A stretch of 64,000 nucleotides of DNA, taken from NCBI RefSeq assembly GCF_000187245.1, contig NC_027860.1, positions 1,451,571 to 1,515,570 on the forward strand. The letters are read 5' to 3'. The stretch comes from Ogataea parapolymorpha DL-1 (Eukaryota > Ascomycota > Pichiomycetes > Pichiales > Pichiaceae). Positions within the stretch are counted from its first letter, which is position 1. Each line of letters opens with the position of its first letter. This document shows, piece by piece, positions 26,025 to 34,188 of the stretch. A program made the position numbers and the translations under genes. The notes beneath the pieces were generated by a model. The model searched no databases. It was not told the origin of the DNA and worked only from the letters and a program-made list of their open reading frames with translations.

Positions 26025-27533
26025 TCACCGCTGTTCGTATATCTCGTCTAGCCGTTCGATTGGCAGACCTTTAGTTTCCGGGACCAGGCAGTACACCAAT
26101 GCAAATCCGGTAACGTTGAAAAAGAAGAACACGAATCCGATGCCAAAGCCAAAGACCTCTGTTAGCGGCGGTGTAATCAATGTCATGACGAAGGTCACTA
26201 GCCAGCTCATCGACCCACAGATCGACATTGCTTTCACTTTGATGGATATCGGATACAGTTCGGAAACAACCACTCCGCTCAACGGTCCCCATGTAGTAGC
26301 GAAAACGCCTATAAATCCACATGAAAGCGATACCATAACGACTCCCATGGCGACGTTCATGTTGGCTTTCGACAACATGCTTACTATGGTGAATAGCAGC
26401 ATGAAACAGGCGAGTAGTGCGGACCCTATCATCAGCAAGCTGGTGCGCTTGTAGCGATCGACGATGAACAGTGACACCACTGAAAATACCAGGTTCACAA
26501 ACCCAAAGAAAATTGGCACCAGATATGGGTTTGTGAGGCCGATGGTAGCAAAAATCGTGGTGCCAAAGAAAAAGAAGTAGTTGATGCCTGTAAGCTGCTG
26601 GCAGCAGAGCACACTGATACCGGTCAGGGTGCGCAGCAGGTATTTGGGCTCTCCTTTTCTGATCGAGTTTTTTTCCTTAAGGTTTGCATCCTCGTCATCC
26701 TCGTAGCTGTGGTTGTTGAACATGAGAGCTACTATCCGGAGCACTCCTGGGTCATTCACCCCTAAAGAACGTGCTCGAGCTACCGACATTTTAGATTTTT
26801 CAACCAAATTGCGACTTGTAAGATACCAGTATGGGGATTCGGGTACAAACCAAATGAGAACACAGACTGCAATCGCCCAAAAAAGCCCTTGGATCAACGG
26901 CACTTTGAATTGCAACGTGTTGGTGTTGTCGAAGAGTGACTGGCTAAAATACATGGTGATGGCTCCGATCTGAATACCAACGGTAGTGAGAAGCTGCTGA
27001 ATGCATATCATTCCACCTCGCATACTGGCAGGCGCCAGCTCACTGATCAGCATGGGACAGGTGACGCATATAATGCCATTGGCCATTCCGTTGAATGCCC
27101 GGCCAAACATCACCTGGATCCACACGGAGGCGGTAATAGTCACCAGATTTCCAACGGCATAAATGACTCCTGCTGAGAAAATTGTCGCTCTAAGCCCAAA
27201 GGGTGTTATTAATGAAATGCTGAGGATGCCACCAATAAACCCGCCTAGACTTGAAATCCCAATTAATGCTCCTTTAGTGATGCTATGGAACGCGATCTGA
27301 CCATCAATCCGGTGATCACCAAACGTATGGATGAACGCAGGCATGTCGATCATACCTCCAATAGTTCCGATGTCGTATCCAAAAATCAGTCCCCCGGTAG
27401 CTATGATGGAGCTGAAGATGATGATCGGCCAGGTAGACCCCATATCATCCTGATCTGGAGAATCATCAGGTTCGTCAGCTTTCCTGCGTGATTCCTCAGG
27501 CAATCCAATAGGAACAAATGATATCTCGCTCAT
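26025..27533 (-). CDS. Sugar-porter family (HXT-like) MFS transporter
   Basis: The 502-residue product is a sugar porter. It shows the GLIFGYDIGTIGGM motif of helix 1, a helix 2-3 loop followed by GRAFNGMANGIICVTCPMLISELAPASMRGG, and PESPYWYLTSRN at the start of the large loop. CCQQLTGINYFFFFGTTIF (helix 7) and VPETKGLPIERLDEIYEQR at the C-terminus complete the set. Twelve hydrophobic spans can be traced. The C-terminal tail is very short, so it is a transporter rather than a long-tailed Snf3/Rgt2-type sensor. The usual D-x-x-G-R-R motif in the second half reads DRYKRTS, a departure from the family. GSF2, a transporter export factor, is nearby. Substrate cannot be set. Confidence 0.88.
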   Translation of the reverse strand: MSEISFVPIGLPEESRRKADEPDDSPDQDDMGSTWPIIIFSSIIATGGLIFGYDIGTIGGMIDMPAFIHTFGDHRIDGQIAFHSITKGALIGISSLGGFIGGILSISLITPFGLRATIFSAGVIYAVGNLVTITASVWIQVMFGRAFNGMANGIICVTCPMLISELAPASMRGGMICIQQLLTTVGIQIGAITMYFSQSLFDNTNTLQFKVPLIQGLFWAIAVCVLIWFVPESPYWYLTSRNLVEKSKMSVARARSLGVNDPGVLRIVALMFNNHSYEDDEDANLKEKNSIRKGEPKYLLRTLTGISVLCCQQLTGINYFFFFGTTIFATIGLTNPYLVPIFFGFVNLVFSVVSLFIVDRYKRTSLLMIGSALLACFMLLFTIVSMLSKANMNVAMGVVMVSLSCGFIGVFATTWGPLSGVVVSELYPISIKVKAMSICGSMSWLVTFVMTLITPPLTEVFGFGIGFVFFFFNVTGFALVYCLVPETKGLPIERLDEIYEQR

Positions 27534-28240
27534 GAAGAGTGCTCAAGTCCGCGGTAGGGATATATTTTACTCCTTAGCGCGAGGACCATGGAGAAAACAT
27601 CCATACACCGACAATATAGAGCGCCAAACCAAAGAGGCTGGATTCCAGTTTCCTTAATGAGGACCTACATTACAACGGCCTTACTTGGAGGTAGAGAGGG
27701 GACCAGAAGTTCAGAAATGTCATGTGTACTGTTTGTGGGCCAAGATATGACCGTGATCCCAGAGTATTAAATGTAGTCTAAAATTAATTTTCCGAAACAG
27801 AAGCCTAAAGAAATTAAAACAGGCACTTCTCTCTTGTGGACATGAAATTCAACAACCCCTGTTTGAGGGTATTCATGAAAGGCGTCTAGTGGTGTTTCAG
27901 GAAGCAATATTATGGAACTACTACTTTTCGGAAGAGTTAGTCCTGCCACTTTATATTACAAGCTGCCCATTTTCCCAATTAGGAAGCCAGCCATCTCTTT
28001 ATGGCATGAGCTAAGATTTTAGTTGCATATAAAACAATAGGCGATAGGATGGCTAGCGGTGCTACCAGCTTTTTTGGGTAGCAGGATTAAGGTTTGAATT
28101 GTAAGGATATAAAGGTGTCTTTGTTGCCGGTGAATATTTCCTTTAAGCGATGGCTTGACAATACCAGTCTGGATACCTTATAAATAGTCTGCTCCCAGAT
28201 CCCGAATCTCGCGCACACTCACTTATACACTCTTTACCAT
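27534..28240. promoter_or_regulatory. Long divergent promoter of the sugar transporter and the GH17 gene
   Basis: This 707-bp gap has no supported gene; a 60-codon ATG frame at 27588 resembles nothing known. For the GH17 gene there is a TATA box (TATAAATA, 28179-28186) 54 nt before its ATG. Further upstream are two Ace2/Swi5-like sites, ACCAGC (28064-28069) and GCCAGC (27986-27991). For the transporter, a CCGCGG palindrome (27549-27554) and TATATTTTA lie close to its start. Confidence 0.5.
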
Positions 28241-29920
28241 ATGCGTTTTTCAGTCGCTCTTTTAACTGTTCTTGCTACTGTGCAGGCTGTACCTGTGCCA
28301 ATGGCCAAGGTGATCACCAGAATGCACACAGCAGACGCCGTGACCACTACACAGAATAACTACTATACGGTGACGTCCACCATTCCAATCGTTGAGGTTC
28401 TTATTTCCAACGGTGTGACCTACACCAAGACTCTTCTCACCATTGCTTCCGGAAGCGATATCGATGCTGTTCAGCCAACGACTACTGTGGTTGCCAAGGA
28501 CCCAACTACGGCTGCCAGCCAGACTAGTGACTCAGTGGCTATTGAGACACAGACCAGTAATCCGGTGCCGACTGACACCAGCATTTCTAGCACTTCTACG
28601 AGTTCGAGCCAGGATTCATCTGTGTCTGTGTCTGTTACCTCTGTACCATCTAGCAGCTCATCAGCCCCAGTTACCACCGAAGCTACCACGGAAGCAAGCA
28701 CCGAAGCTACCACTGAGGCATCCAGCACTACCACCTCTGAGGAATTCGATCTTGTTGGATCTGTCAATGTCGAAAACACATCTACCAGCTCGAGCTCAAC
28801 TAGCTCAAGCTCCCCTGTGACTACCACCAAGGTTTCTAGCACCACGTCTCCATCCTCTACAGCCGAGCCTTCGAGCTCCACCGAGGTCTCTAGTTCGACC
28901 ACCCAGGCCTCCTCGTCGAGTGAAACTTCATCTTCCACTCAGCAGACTTCCTCGTCAACCGAAGCTACCAGCTCAACTATCAAGTCATCGTCTTCGTCGT
29001 CTTCTTCGTCTACGACAACTTCGTCCTCAAGCTCTGAGTCATCAAGCTCCACAGCAAGCTCAACGACCTCGTCAGTTTCATCTTCTACGTCTTCATCGTC
29101 GGCAGCTTCTACCGTTACTCCTTCTGCAATTGTCTATTCTCCATACACCGACTCAGGATCCTGCAAAGACTACGATACCGTTGAAAGCGATCTGTCTCTG
29201 ATCCAGTCCAAGGGAATTGGCGAGGTCAGAATTTACGGAAACGATTGCAACTATCTCACTACCGTGCTCCCAATCTGCGCAAAGAAAGGAATCAAAGTCG
29301 ACCAGGGCTTCTACATCAGCTCCTCCGGCGTGAACTCCATTGACGATGCTGTTACTGAGCTAATCCAAGCCGTCCAGGACTCCTCTTCTGGATTTGATTG
29401 GGAACTCTTCTCTTTCTTCAGCGTTGGTAACGAGGTTATCAGCAACGGCTACGCTACGGTCAGCGACCTGATTGACAAAATCAACTCTGTCAAGTCGCAG
29501 CTGCAAAGTGGTGGATACACAGGAAAGGTCACAACCGCTGAACCACCTAGCACGTACGAAAACTACCCTGACCTGTGCACAAGCTCCAACATCGACTTTG
29601 TCGGCATTAATGCTCACGCCTACTTCGATCAGTACATCAGTGCAGCAGACGCTGGAACATTCCTTACCGACCAAGTTAAAGTGACTCAGAAGGCTTGTCC
29701 GAACATGGAAGTCAAGGTTGTGGAAACCGGATATCCAAGTCAAGGAAAACAAAACGGAGGCAACATACCGTCTCCAGAGAACCAGAAGACAGCCATCAAG
29801 AAGATCCTCGAGGATTTCGGCCCCGAGGTGACTATTCTGACAACCTACAACGATTTCTGGAAAGACCCAGGCCCTTATGGAATTGAACAATATTTCGGAG
29901 TGATCGATATTCTGGAGTAA
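28241..29920 (+). CDS. SCW11-like GH17 cell-wall glucanase/transglycosidase
   Basis: A secreted cell-wall protein of the SCW family. The 559-residue product has a signal peptide ([20 protein letters not shown]), a short N-terminal domain with a [15 protein letters not shown] stretch, and a long Ser/Thr tract (about 100-290) likely to be heavily O-mannosylated. A C-terminal GH17 domain starts near [12 protein letters not shown]. Its acid/base Glu is E398 in [10 protein letters not shown] and its nucleophile E495 in [10 protein letters not shown]. The domain order and length match S. cerevisiae Scw11 (542), a daughter-specific, Ace2-driven enzyme in cell separation. Two Ace2-like sites upstream agree. 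SCW4/SCW10 are alternatives but have shorter Ser/Thr regions. Confidence 0.88.
   Translation: MRFSVALLTVLATVQAVPVPMAKVITRMHTADAVTTTQNNYYTVTSTIPIVEVLISNGVTYTKTLLTIASGSDIDAVQPTTTVVAKDPTTAASQTSDSVAIETQTSNPVPTDTSISSTSTSSSQDSSVSVSVTSVPSSSSSAPVTTEATTEASTEATTEASSTTTSEEFDLVGSVNVENTSTSSSSTSSSSPVTTTKVSSTTSPSSTAEPSSSTEVSSSTTQASSSSETSSSTQQTSSSTEATSSTIKSSSSSSSSSTTTSSSSSESSSSTASSTTSSVSSSTSSSSAASTVTPSAIVYSPYTDSGSCKDYDTVESDLSLIQSKGIGEVRIYGNDCNYLTTVLPICAKKGIKVDQGFYISSSGVNSIDDAVTELIQAVQDSSSGFDWELFSFFSVGNEVISNGYATVSDLIDKINSVKSQLQSGGYTGKVTTAEPPSTYENYPDLCTSSNIDFVGINAHAYFDQYISAADAGTFLTDQVKVTQKACPNMEVKVVETGYPSQGKQNGGNIPSPENQKTAIKKILEDFGPEVTILTTYNDFWKDPGPYGIEQYFGVIDILE
28560..29110 (+). repeat. Low-complexity Ser/Thr-coding tract in the GH17 gene
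   Basis: The tract encodes runs of Ser and Thr with interspersed Ala, Glu and Pro, including repeated EATTEAS-like units (about residues 147-161) and Ser runs near 250-270. Such tracts are prone to length change between strains. Confidence 0.7.
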
Positions 29921-29963
29921 TTAATTATGCGCATATAAATTAGGATATTTCGAGATTTTACAG

Positions 29964-30947
29964 CTAAAAATCAATAACTTTTTTCGGGAAAAACTCATCA
30001 ATCAGTTCGAGATAGTAGTCTTTGACCTCGTCGATGTCGCATTTCTTGTCCGTCTTTGAGTAAAGGTCGTAAGGATTGAATTCTTTGACAGCCCGAAGCA
30101 TCTCTTCGTCACGCTCGTTCATTAAATATTTGTACGCACCTTCCTGGTGCCATGGATAGAATGAGTGATATCTGATCATCGCAAGCGCTTGTGGGGGCAA
30201 ACGACTCTGTTCCTTGGCTAGGTGATACATATACTCATCGTGTCCCCAGCTTAGCATGACATTCTCAAGACCACAATGAGGAGAATAAATACCGTATTTT
30301 GTGTTGTAAAGCGGATTGTTGTAATCTGGATTCGCTTTGAAAAATTCGTAGTGTATTATCTTGGTCGAAAAGCGACATCCAACAGGGAACGTGTCACCCA
30401 CCACGTCCCATTGGCCCTTCGAGTCATAGAAATAGAGCAGTTTCCCAAGATCGTGAATTAGGCCAACGAGTTGGAACCATCGCGGTTTATTGTCTTTTCT
30501 TATCGCCTCTGCTGTTTGAAGCGCATGTTCTATCTGTGAAAGCTCGGTATCGGGATCGCTCTCGTCCAGCAAGTTGTTGAGTTTTAACAGGGCGTCCCAT
30601 ATGGTCATCCTATCTCGTATCTTGGTTTTGAAGTTGATGCGAGCCTGTATATTGTATGCTACCGTTTGGAACTCATGCTGCTCTTTGTAAAACTGCTTCA
30701 CACGATCATACGCGAGGTCGTATTGACGATATTCCCTGTATGTTGCATTCACAAGCACACTTGGCACTGGAGTCGCTGCCTTCTCTAACTCTTGTAGTTG
30801 CTGTTCCTTGTTCTCTTTTTTCTCTTCCAGCTGCTTGATCTTCTGCTTCAGCTGGTTGAGCTCCTGTATATCCTCGTCCAGCTGCTCTAAGAGACGGGAT
30901 TTGTCCAAATTTTGGTACTGGACCTTCGGTTTTTCTATTTTGGACAT
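29964..30947 (-). CDS. Myo-inositol oxygenase (MIOX) with N-terminal coiled coil
   Basis: MIOX is the di-iron enzyme that cleaves myo-inositol to D-glucuronate, the first step of inositol catabolism. The frame opens at TTG, and the first ATG is at 30947, giving 327 residues. All six metal ligands of mammalian MIOX have counterparts: H141 (QIEHALQTAE), H165 and D166 (LIHDLGK), H236 (SWGHDEYMY), H261 (IRYHSFYPWH) and D294 (FNPYDLYSK). The substrate lysine is K169. The catalytic part is normal in size. Residues about 18-57 form an added heptad-like, Glu/Lys/Gln-rich helix that mammalian MIOX (285 residues) lacks. It shares a promoter with CDS1. MIOX is uncommon in budding yeasts. Confidence 0.93.
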   Translation of the reverse strand: MSKIEKPKVQYQNLDKSRLLEQLDEDIQELNQLKQKIKQLEEKKENKEQQLQELEKAATPVPSVLVNATYREYRQYDLAYDRVKQFYKEQHEFQTVAYNIQARINFKTKIRDRMTIWDALLKLNNLLDESDPDTELSQIEHALQTAEAIRKDNKPRWFQLVGLIHDLGKLLYFYDSKGQWDVVGDTFPVGCRFSTKIIHYEFFKANPDYNNPLYNTKYGIYSPHCGLENVMLSWGHDEYMYHLAKEQSRLPPQALAMIRYHSFYPWHQEGAYKYLMNERDEEMLRAVKEFNPYDLYSKTDKKCDIDEVKDYYLELIDEFFPKKVIDF

Positions 30948-31179
30948 GAAAAAGAAATCGTCACGAGACAAATTTCTTGTACGATGCTTATGTTTAGAAA
31001 GTGGGGCGGGGACTGAAAAACGGTTTTTTTCGTTTCTACTTTACGGTTATATACATACTATTTCGACTTGTATACAACGCTCAACAATAATAGCATTACA
31101 GTATCACATGTGATTGGGTCGACGCGACCGGAAAAAAAAATTATTTCAGAATATTCGATAAGCAGTTATAGAAAAAAAC
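30948..31179. promoter_or_regulatory. MIOX/CDS1 divergent promoter with palindromic E-box
   Basis: This 232-bp region serves both genes. TCACATGTGA (31104-31113) is a perfect palindrome containing CACATG on both strands, the core of the Ino2/Ino4 UAS-INO site. It is 66 bp from the CDS1 ATG and 156 bp from the MIOX ATG. GTGGGGCGGGG (31001-31011) holds two overlapping Mig1-like GC boxes close to the MIOX side. Confidence 0.55.
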
Positions 31180-32475
31180 ATGGCCGGACGCAAAACGTCG
31201 AAGGAGACCAAAGAGTCGGCGTCCCCTTCTACTGCAGCAGCAGAGGAGAAGCCGACAATTGTCGTCAACGAAAAAGAACGCAAGAAACAAGCCTTTATCG
31301 TGAGAACTATCTGGACCCTTGTTATGATTTTCGGTATGTTTTTCATAATCTGTGCAGGCCACTTCTGGACAATCATGTTGGTGCTAGTTCTCCAGGTACT
31401 AGTTTTCAAAGAGCTTATATCTATCACGAGTGAGAGAGCAAAAAACCAGGACCTCAAGTACACAGGCTATCTCAATTGGTACTTACTAATCACCACCATT
31501 GCCTACTTGGAAGGCAAATCGCTCATCACATACACCATCGACTTTTTGATTGACTCAAACTACTTTTCTGTTCTGGCAATGAAGTTCATTATCCATCAGA
31601 AATTTGTCTCGTACTGTTCGTACGTCTTTGCCTTTGTTTTCTTTGTTTCCACTCTGAAGAAAGGCTATTTGAAGTTCCAATTTGCACAATTGTGCATCAC
31701 CCATATGATCCTACTCTTAGTGATCTTCCAGGGCCATTGTATTGTCAACAATATCCTTCACGGTATGATTTGGTTCTTGCTGCCGGTTGGACTTGTCATC
31801 ACCAACGATATCTTTGCGTACATTTGCGGTATCACTTTTGGCAGAACTCAACTCATCTCAATTTCTCCCAAAAAGACTGTTGAAGGGTTTATTGGAGCAT
31901 GGATTTGCACCACTTTTGCATCTGTTGTTCTCACGTACTACTTATGCAATTACAATTACTTCATCTGCCCAATCGAAAACTACAACGATTTGCAGGTTAA
32001 CTGTTTGACTGGCGTCTCCTGTGAACCAAATCCTGTGTTTATTCATCAAATTTACAAGATTCCAGCAGATGTGGCTAAGATAATTGGAAAAGAATATGTC
32101 CAGATCAAACCAATCTACCTCCATGCTACCATCTTGTCTCTCTTTGCCTCGCTGATTGCTCCGTTTGGAGGCTTTTTTGCTTCCGGCCTCAAGCGTGCTT
32201 TCAAGATCAAAGACTTTGGTGACACTATTCCAGGCCATGGAGGAGTCACCGATAGAATGGATTGCCAGTTCCTTATGGGCTCCTTCTCGTACTTGTATTA
32301 CGAAACTTTCATCTCGACACATCATCTCAACATTGGAAATCTTCTGCAGACTATTGTCATCAACCTTTCGGGTCCTGATATTCTGATTCTTGTCAAGAGT
32401 TTGCACACTTACTTGTTCAAGATCGGCATGATCTCAGAAGACGTTTATGGCCAGTTGGTGGAACTCCTTAACTAA
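31180..32475 (+). CDS. CDS1: CDS1, phosphatidate cytidylyltransferase
   Basis: Cds1 makes CDP-diacylglycerol from phosphatidic acid and CTP in the ER, supplying PI and PS synthesis. The 431-residue product has a polar N-terminus and about eight hydrophobic spans. The diagnostic C-terminal signature is FASGLKRAFKIKDFGDTIPGHGGVTDRMDCQ (in part: KRAFKIKDFGD then PGHGGVTDRMD), with the conserved acidic and basic residues intact. Earlier blocks include NDIFAYICGITFGRTQLI and SPKKTVEGFIGAW. The length is close to S. cerevisiae Cds1 (457). In S. cerevisiae CDS1 responds to inositol, which fits the E-box in the shared promoter. Confidence 0.96.
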   Translation: MAGRKTSKETKESASPSTAAAEEKPTIVVNEKERKKQAFIVRTIWTLVMIFGMFFIICAGHFWTIMLVLVLQVLVFKELISITSERAKNQDLKYTGYLNWYLLITTIAYLEGKSLITYTIDFLIDSNYFSVLAMKFIIHQKFVSYCSYVFAFVFFVSTLKKGYLKFQFAQLCITHMILLLVIFQGHCIVNNILHGMIWFLLPVGLVITNDIFAYICGITFGRTQLISISPKKTVEGFIGAWICTTFASVVLTYYLCNYNYFICPIENYNDLQVNCLTGVSCEPNPVFIHQIYKIPADVAKIIGKEYVQIKPIYLHATILSLFASLIAPFGGFFASGLKRAFKIKDFGDTIPGHGGVTDRMDCQFLMGSFSYLYYETFISTHHLNIGNLLQTIVINLSGPDILILVKSLHTYLFKIGMISEDVYGQLVELLN

Positions 32476-32623
32476 TCAAGTCCACTCCTTCGATTTAGCT
32501 ACTTCGGTGCTACAGCCCTTTTATTAATTGTCATTCGAAAGTCCAGCAACCTATACATAGTACAATTAACCAAAACCATAACCGGGACCATCCCAAACTC
32601 TCCGGAGCCGTAATGGACTCAAA

Positions 32624-34015
32624 CTAAAACCAGGGTATTTCAAAACTATTGTACCATTGTAAAAATTTATCGTGTAATATCGCGTTTAATTCTCTGACTC
32701 CATGAGCTGACAGCCTGAACTGCGTGTGTAAGTGTGTGCCCAAATTGTTTAAATGGAAGCGGGATTCTCTGTATAGGCTGCAAGCGAAGGAGACCCATTT
32801 CCTGCGAATCAGAGGCAATCGCTGGCGAATATATTTGAGCGCACGAGTAGAATTCTTCAAGGACCTCTGTCCAATTGCAAATAGTTTCTGTTCAGCAAAA
32901 GTTTTGGTTTCCAATAGCCAAGAGAGATCTTTTGGTATATCTAAGTACCGTTGAGGCAGCTTCGAGGAAACATCTTTCACTTTAATCAAGAATTTCTCTA
33001 AAAGTTCATCGCCGCGCTGAATCACATGCTTCCCGTCTTTTGCGAGAGCCAAAACCGTGTCGCCTGTCCAAAGCCGTGCCTGCAAAAGGAGATTGTCCGC
33101 AAATTCGAGCCCTTCCCTAATGCTGGAACCCCATTTCTTAGCCAATCGATGTGATACTAAATTTGTTCCCGCAACCTTCTCGATGGAAAGCTGTTTAGCA
33201 CGATCTAATATCTTCAGGCTTGTAGATAAGTTCTCCTTCATAGCGCTCCCGAACCTGCGAGACCACTCTAGTCCCTTGTCGCCCAATTCACGTCTTTGTT
33301 CCTTAATCCATAGAAGTCCGCTATAAGCATCGGACAGTGCGCCTTCGCCAAACAACTCCCTTCCAAATTTGAGACGGTTGTCAAAAGTTATCAAGTCCTG
33401 GTCTTGAAACGAGCAGCGAGTCTCATACGGTTTGCGTTCTTCGAAATACTGCTTTAAGCACCCCATTTTGGTATCTAGACCCTTCACTAGACAATCCTGA
33501 AGTGTCATCCTCATGTTCTCAGACACAGCAGAGCAATCTATGTCCTTGGTTCTGAATACCGTTCCTCCAACCAACATGGTCAGAGCAAGTCCTAGTGCGG
33601 CAATACAATGCCACGATTTCAGTTTATCCCGCTTCGAAGCATTAACATGGTCGACAAATGTAGTGAGGGACTCATCAGTTGTGCCTTGGTCTTCAACTAC
33701 TTCTTCTGGCCCCTTCTCTAGCTCAATTCGAGGAACAGAGAAGTGAGATCCGCTAAGTTCGTTTTTGAGCGTGGACACCGAAGCTCGAACCTCCTTGTTC
33801 TGTTCTTCCCGCCCTCCATCATCACTGGATACAACATCATCATAAGCGACTGATTGCGAGTCGCTTCCGGTCACAATGGACCAAGAATCATCAGAGGAAA
33901 GTTCCTGGGGGGTTAAGATGTCTGAAACGTTATTGGTGCTGCCATTGTTGTGCGGCGTGTCGCTCTCTGGTGTAGCTAGACCTGAGGAAGAGCTTGATGC
34001 TTCCTTCGTGGCCAT
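32624..34015 (-). CDS. Unrecognised single-pass membrane protein with a candidate Atg8-interacting motif
   Basis: I do not recognise a family. The frame opens at TTG, and the first good ATG (34015) gives 463 residues. The first 130 are acidic, Ser/Asp/Glu-rich and look disordered. Within them DDSWSIVTG (about 42-50) fits an Atg8-family interacting motif: W45-x-x-V48 preceded by acidic and Ser residues. One membrane helix spans about 136-154 (WHCIAALGLALTMLVGGTVF). The 300 residues after it carry several Cys near the membrane and then a series of basic amphipathic helices (for example LAKKWGSSIREGLEFADNLL and LLEKFLIKVKDVSSKL). This topology resembles ER/nuclear-envelope autophagy receptors such as Atg39. 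That is inference from one short motif and layout. Confidence 0.65.
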   Translation of the reverse strand: MATKEASSSSSGLATPESDTPHNNGSTNNVSDILTPQELSSDDSWSIVTGSDSQSVAYDDVVSSDDGGREEQNKEVRASVSTLKNELSGSHFSVPRIELEKGPEEVVEDQGTTDESLTTFVDHVNASKRDKLKSWHCIAALGLALTMLVGGTVFRTKDIDCSAVSENMRMTLQDCLVKGLDTKMGCLKQYFEERKPYETRCSFQDQDLITFDNRLKFGRELFGEGALSDAYSGLLWIKEQRRELGDKGLEWSRRFGSAMKENLSTSLKILDRAKQLSIEKVAGTNLVSHRLAKKWGSSIREGLEFADNLLLQARLWTGDTVLALAKDGKHVIQRGDELLEKFLIKVKDVSSKLPQRYLDIPKDLSWLLETKTFAEQKLFAIGQRSLKNSTRALKYIRQRLPLIRRKWVSFACSLYRESRFHLNNLGTHLHTQFRLSAHGVRELNAILHDKFLQWYNSFEIPWF

Positions 34016-34188
34016 CTTGTATCTTACTATCAAATCGGGCTGCGCTTAATATTTGAACGCTCGTGCTTTGTGTTTTAATTGGATGGCAAAAGCGGCAGGA
34101 AGAGGAAAAGATAAGGAATTTCTTGTTAAATCCGTGGCGTATGTGGCAGTGCACTAAAAATAAATACGTTTAATATTTTTTGACATAA

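Noticed and set aside
27588..27770. 60-codon ORF in the sugar transporter/GH17 promoter
   Set aside because: Short, unrecognised, and located where the transporter core promoter should be.
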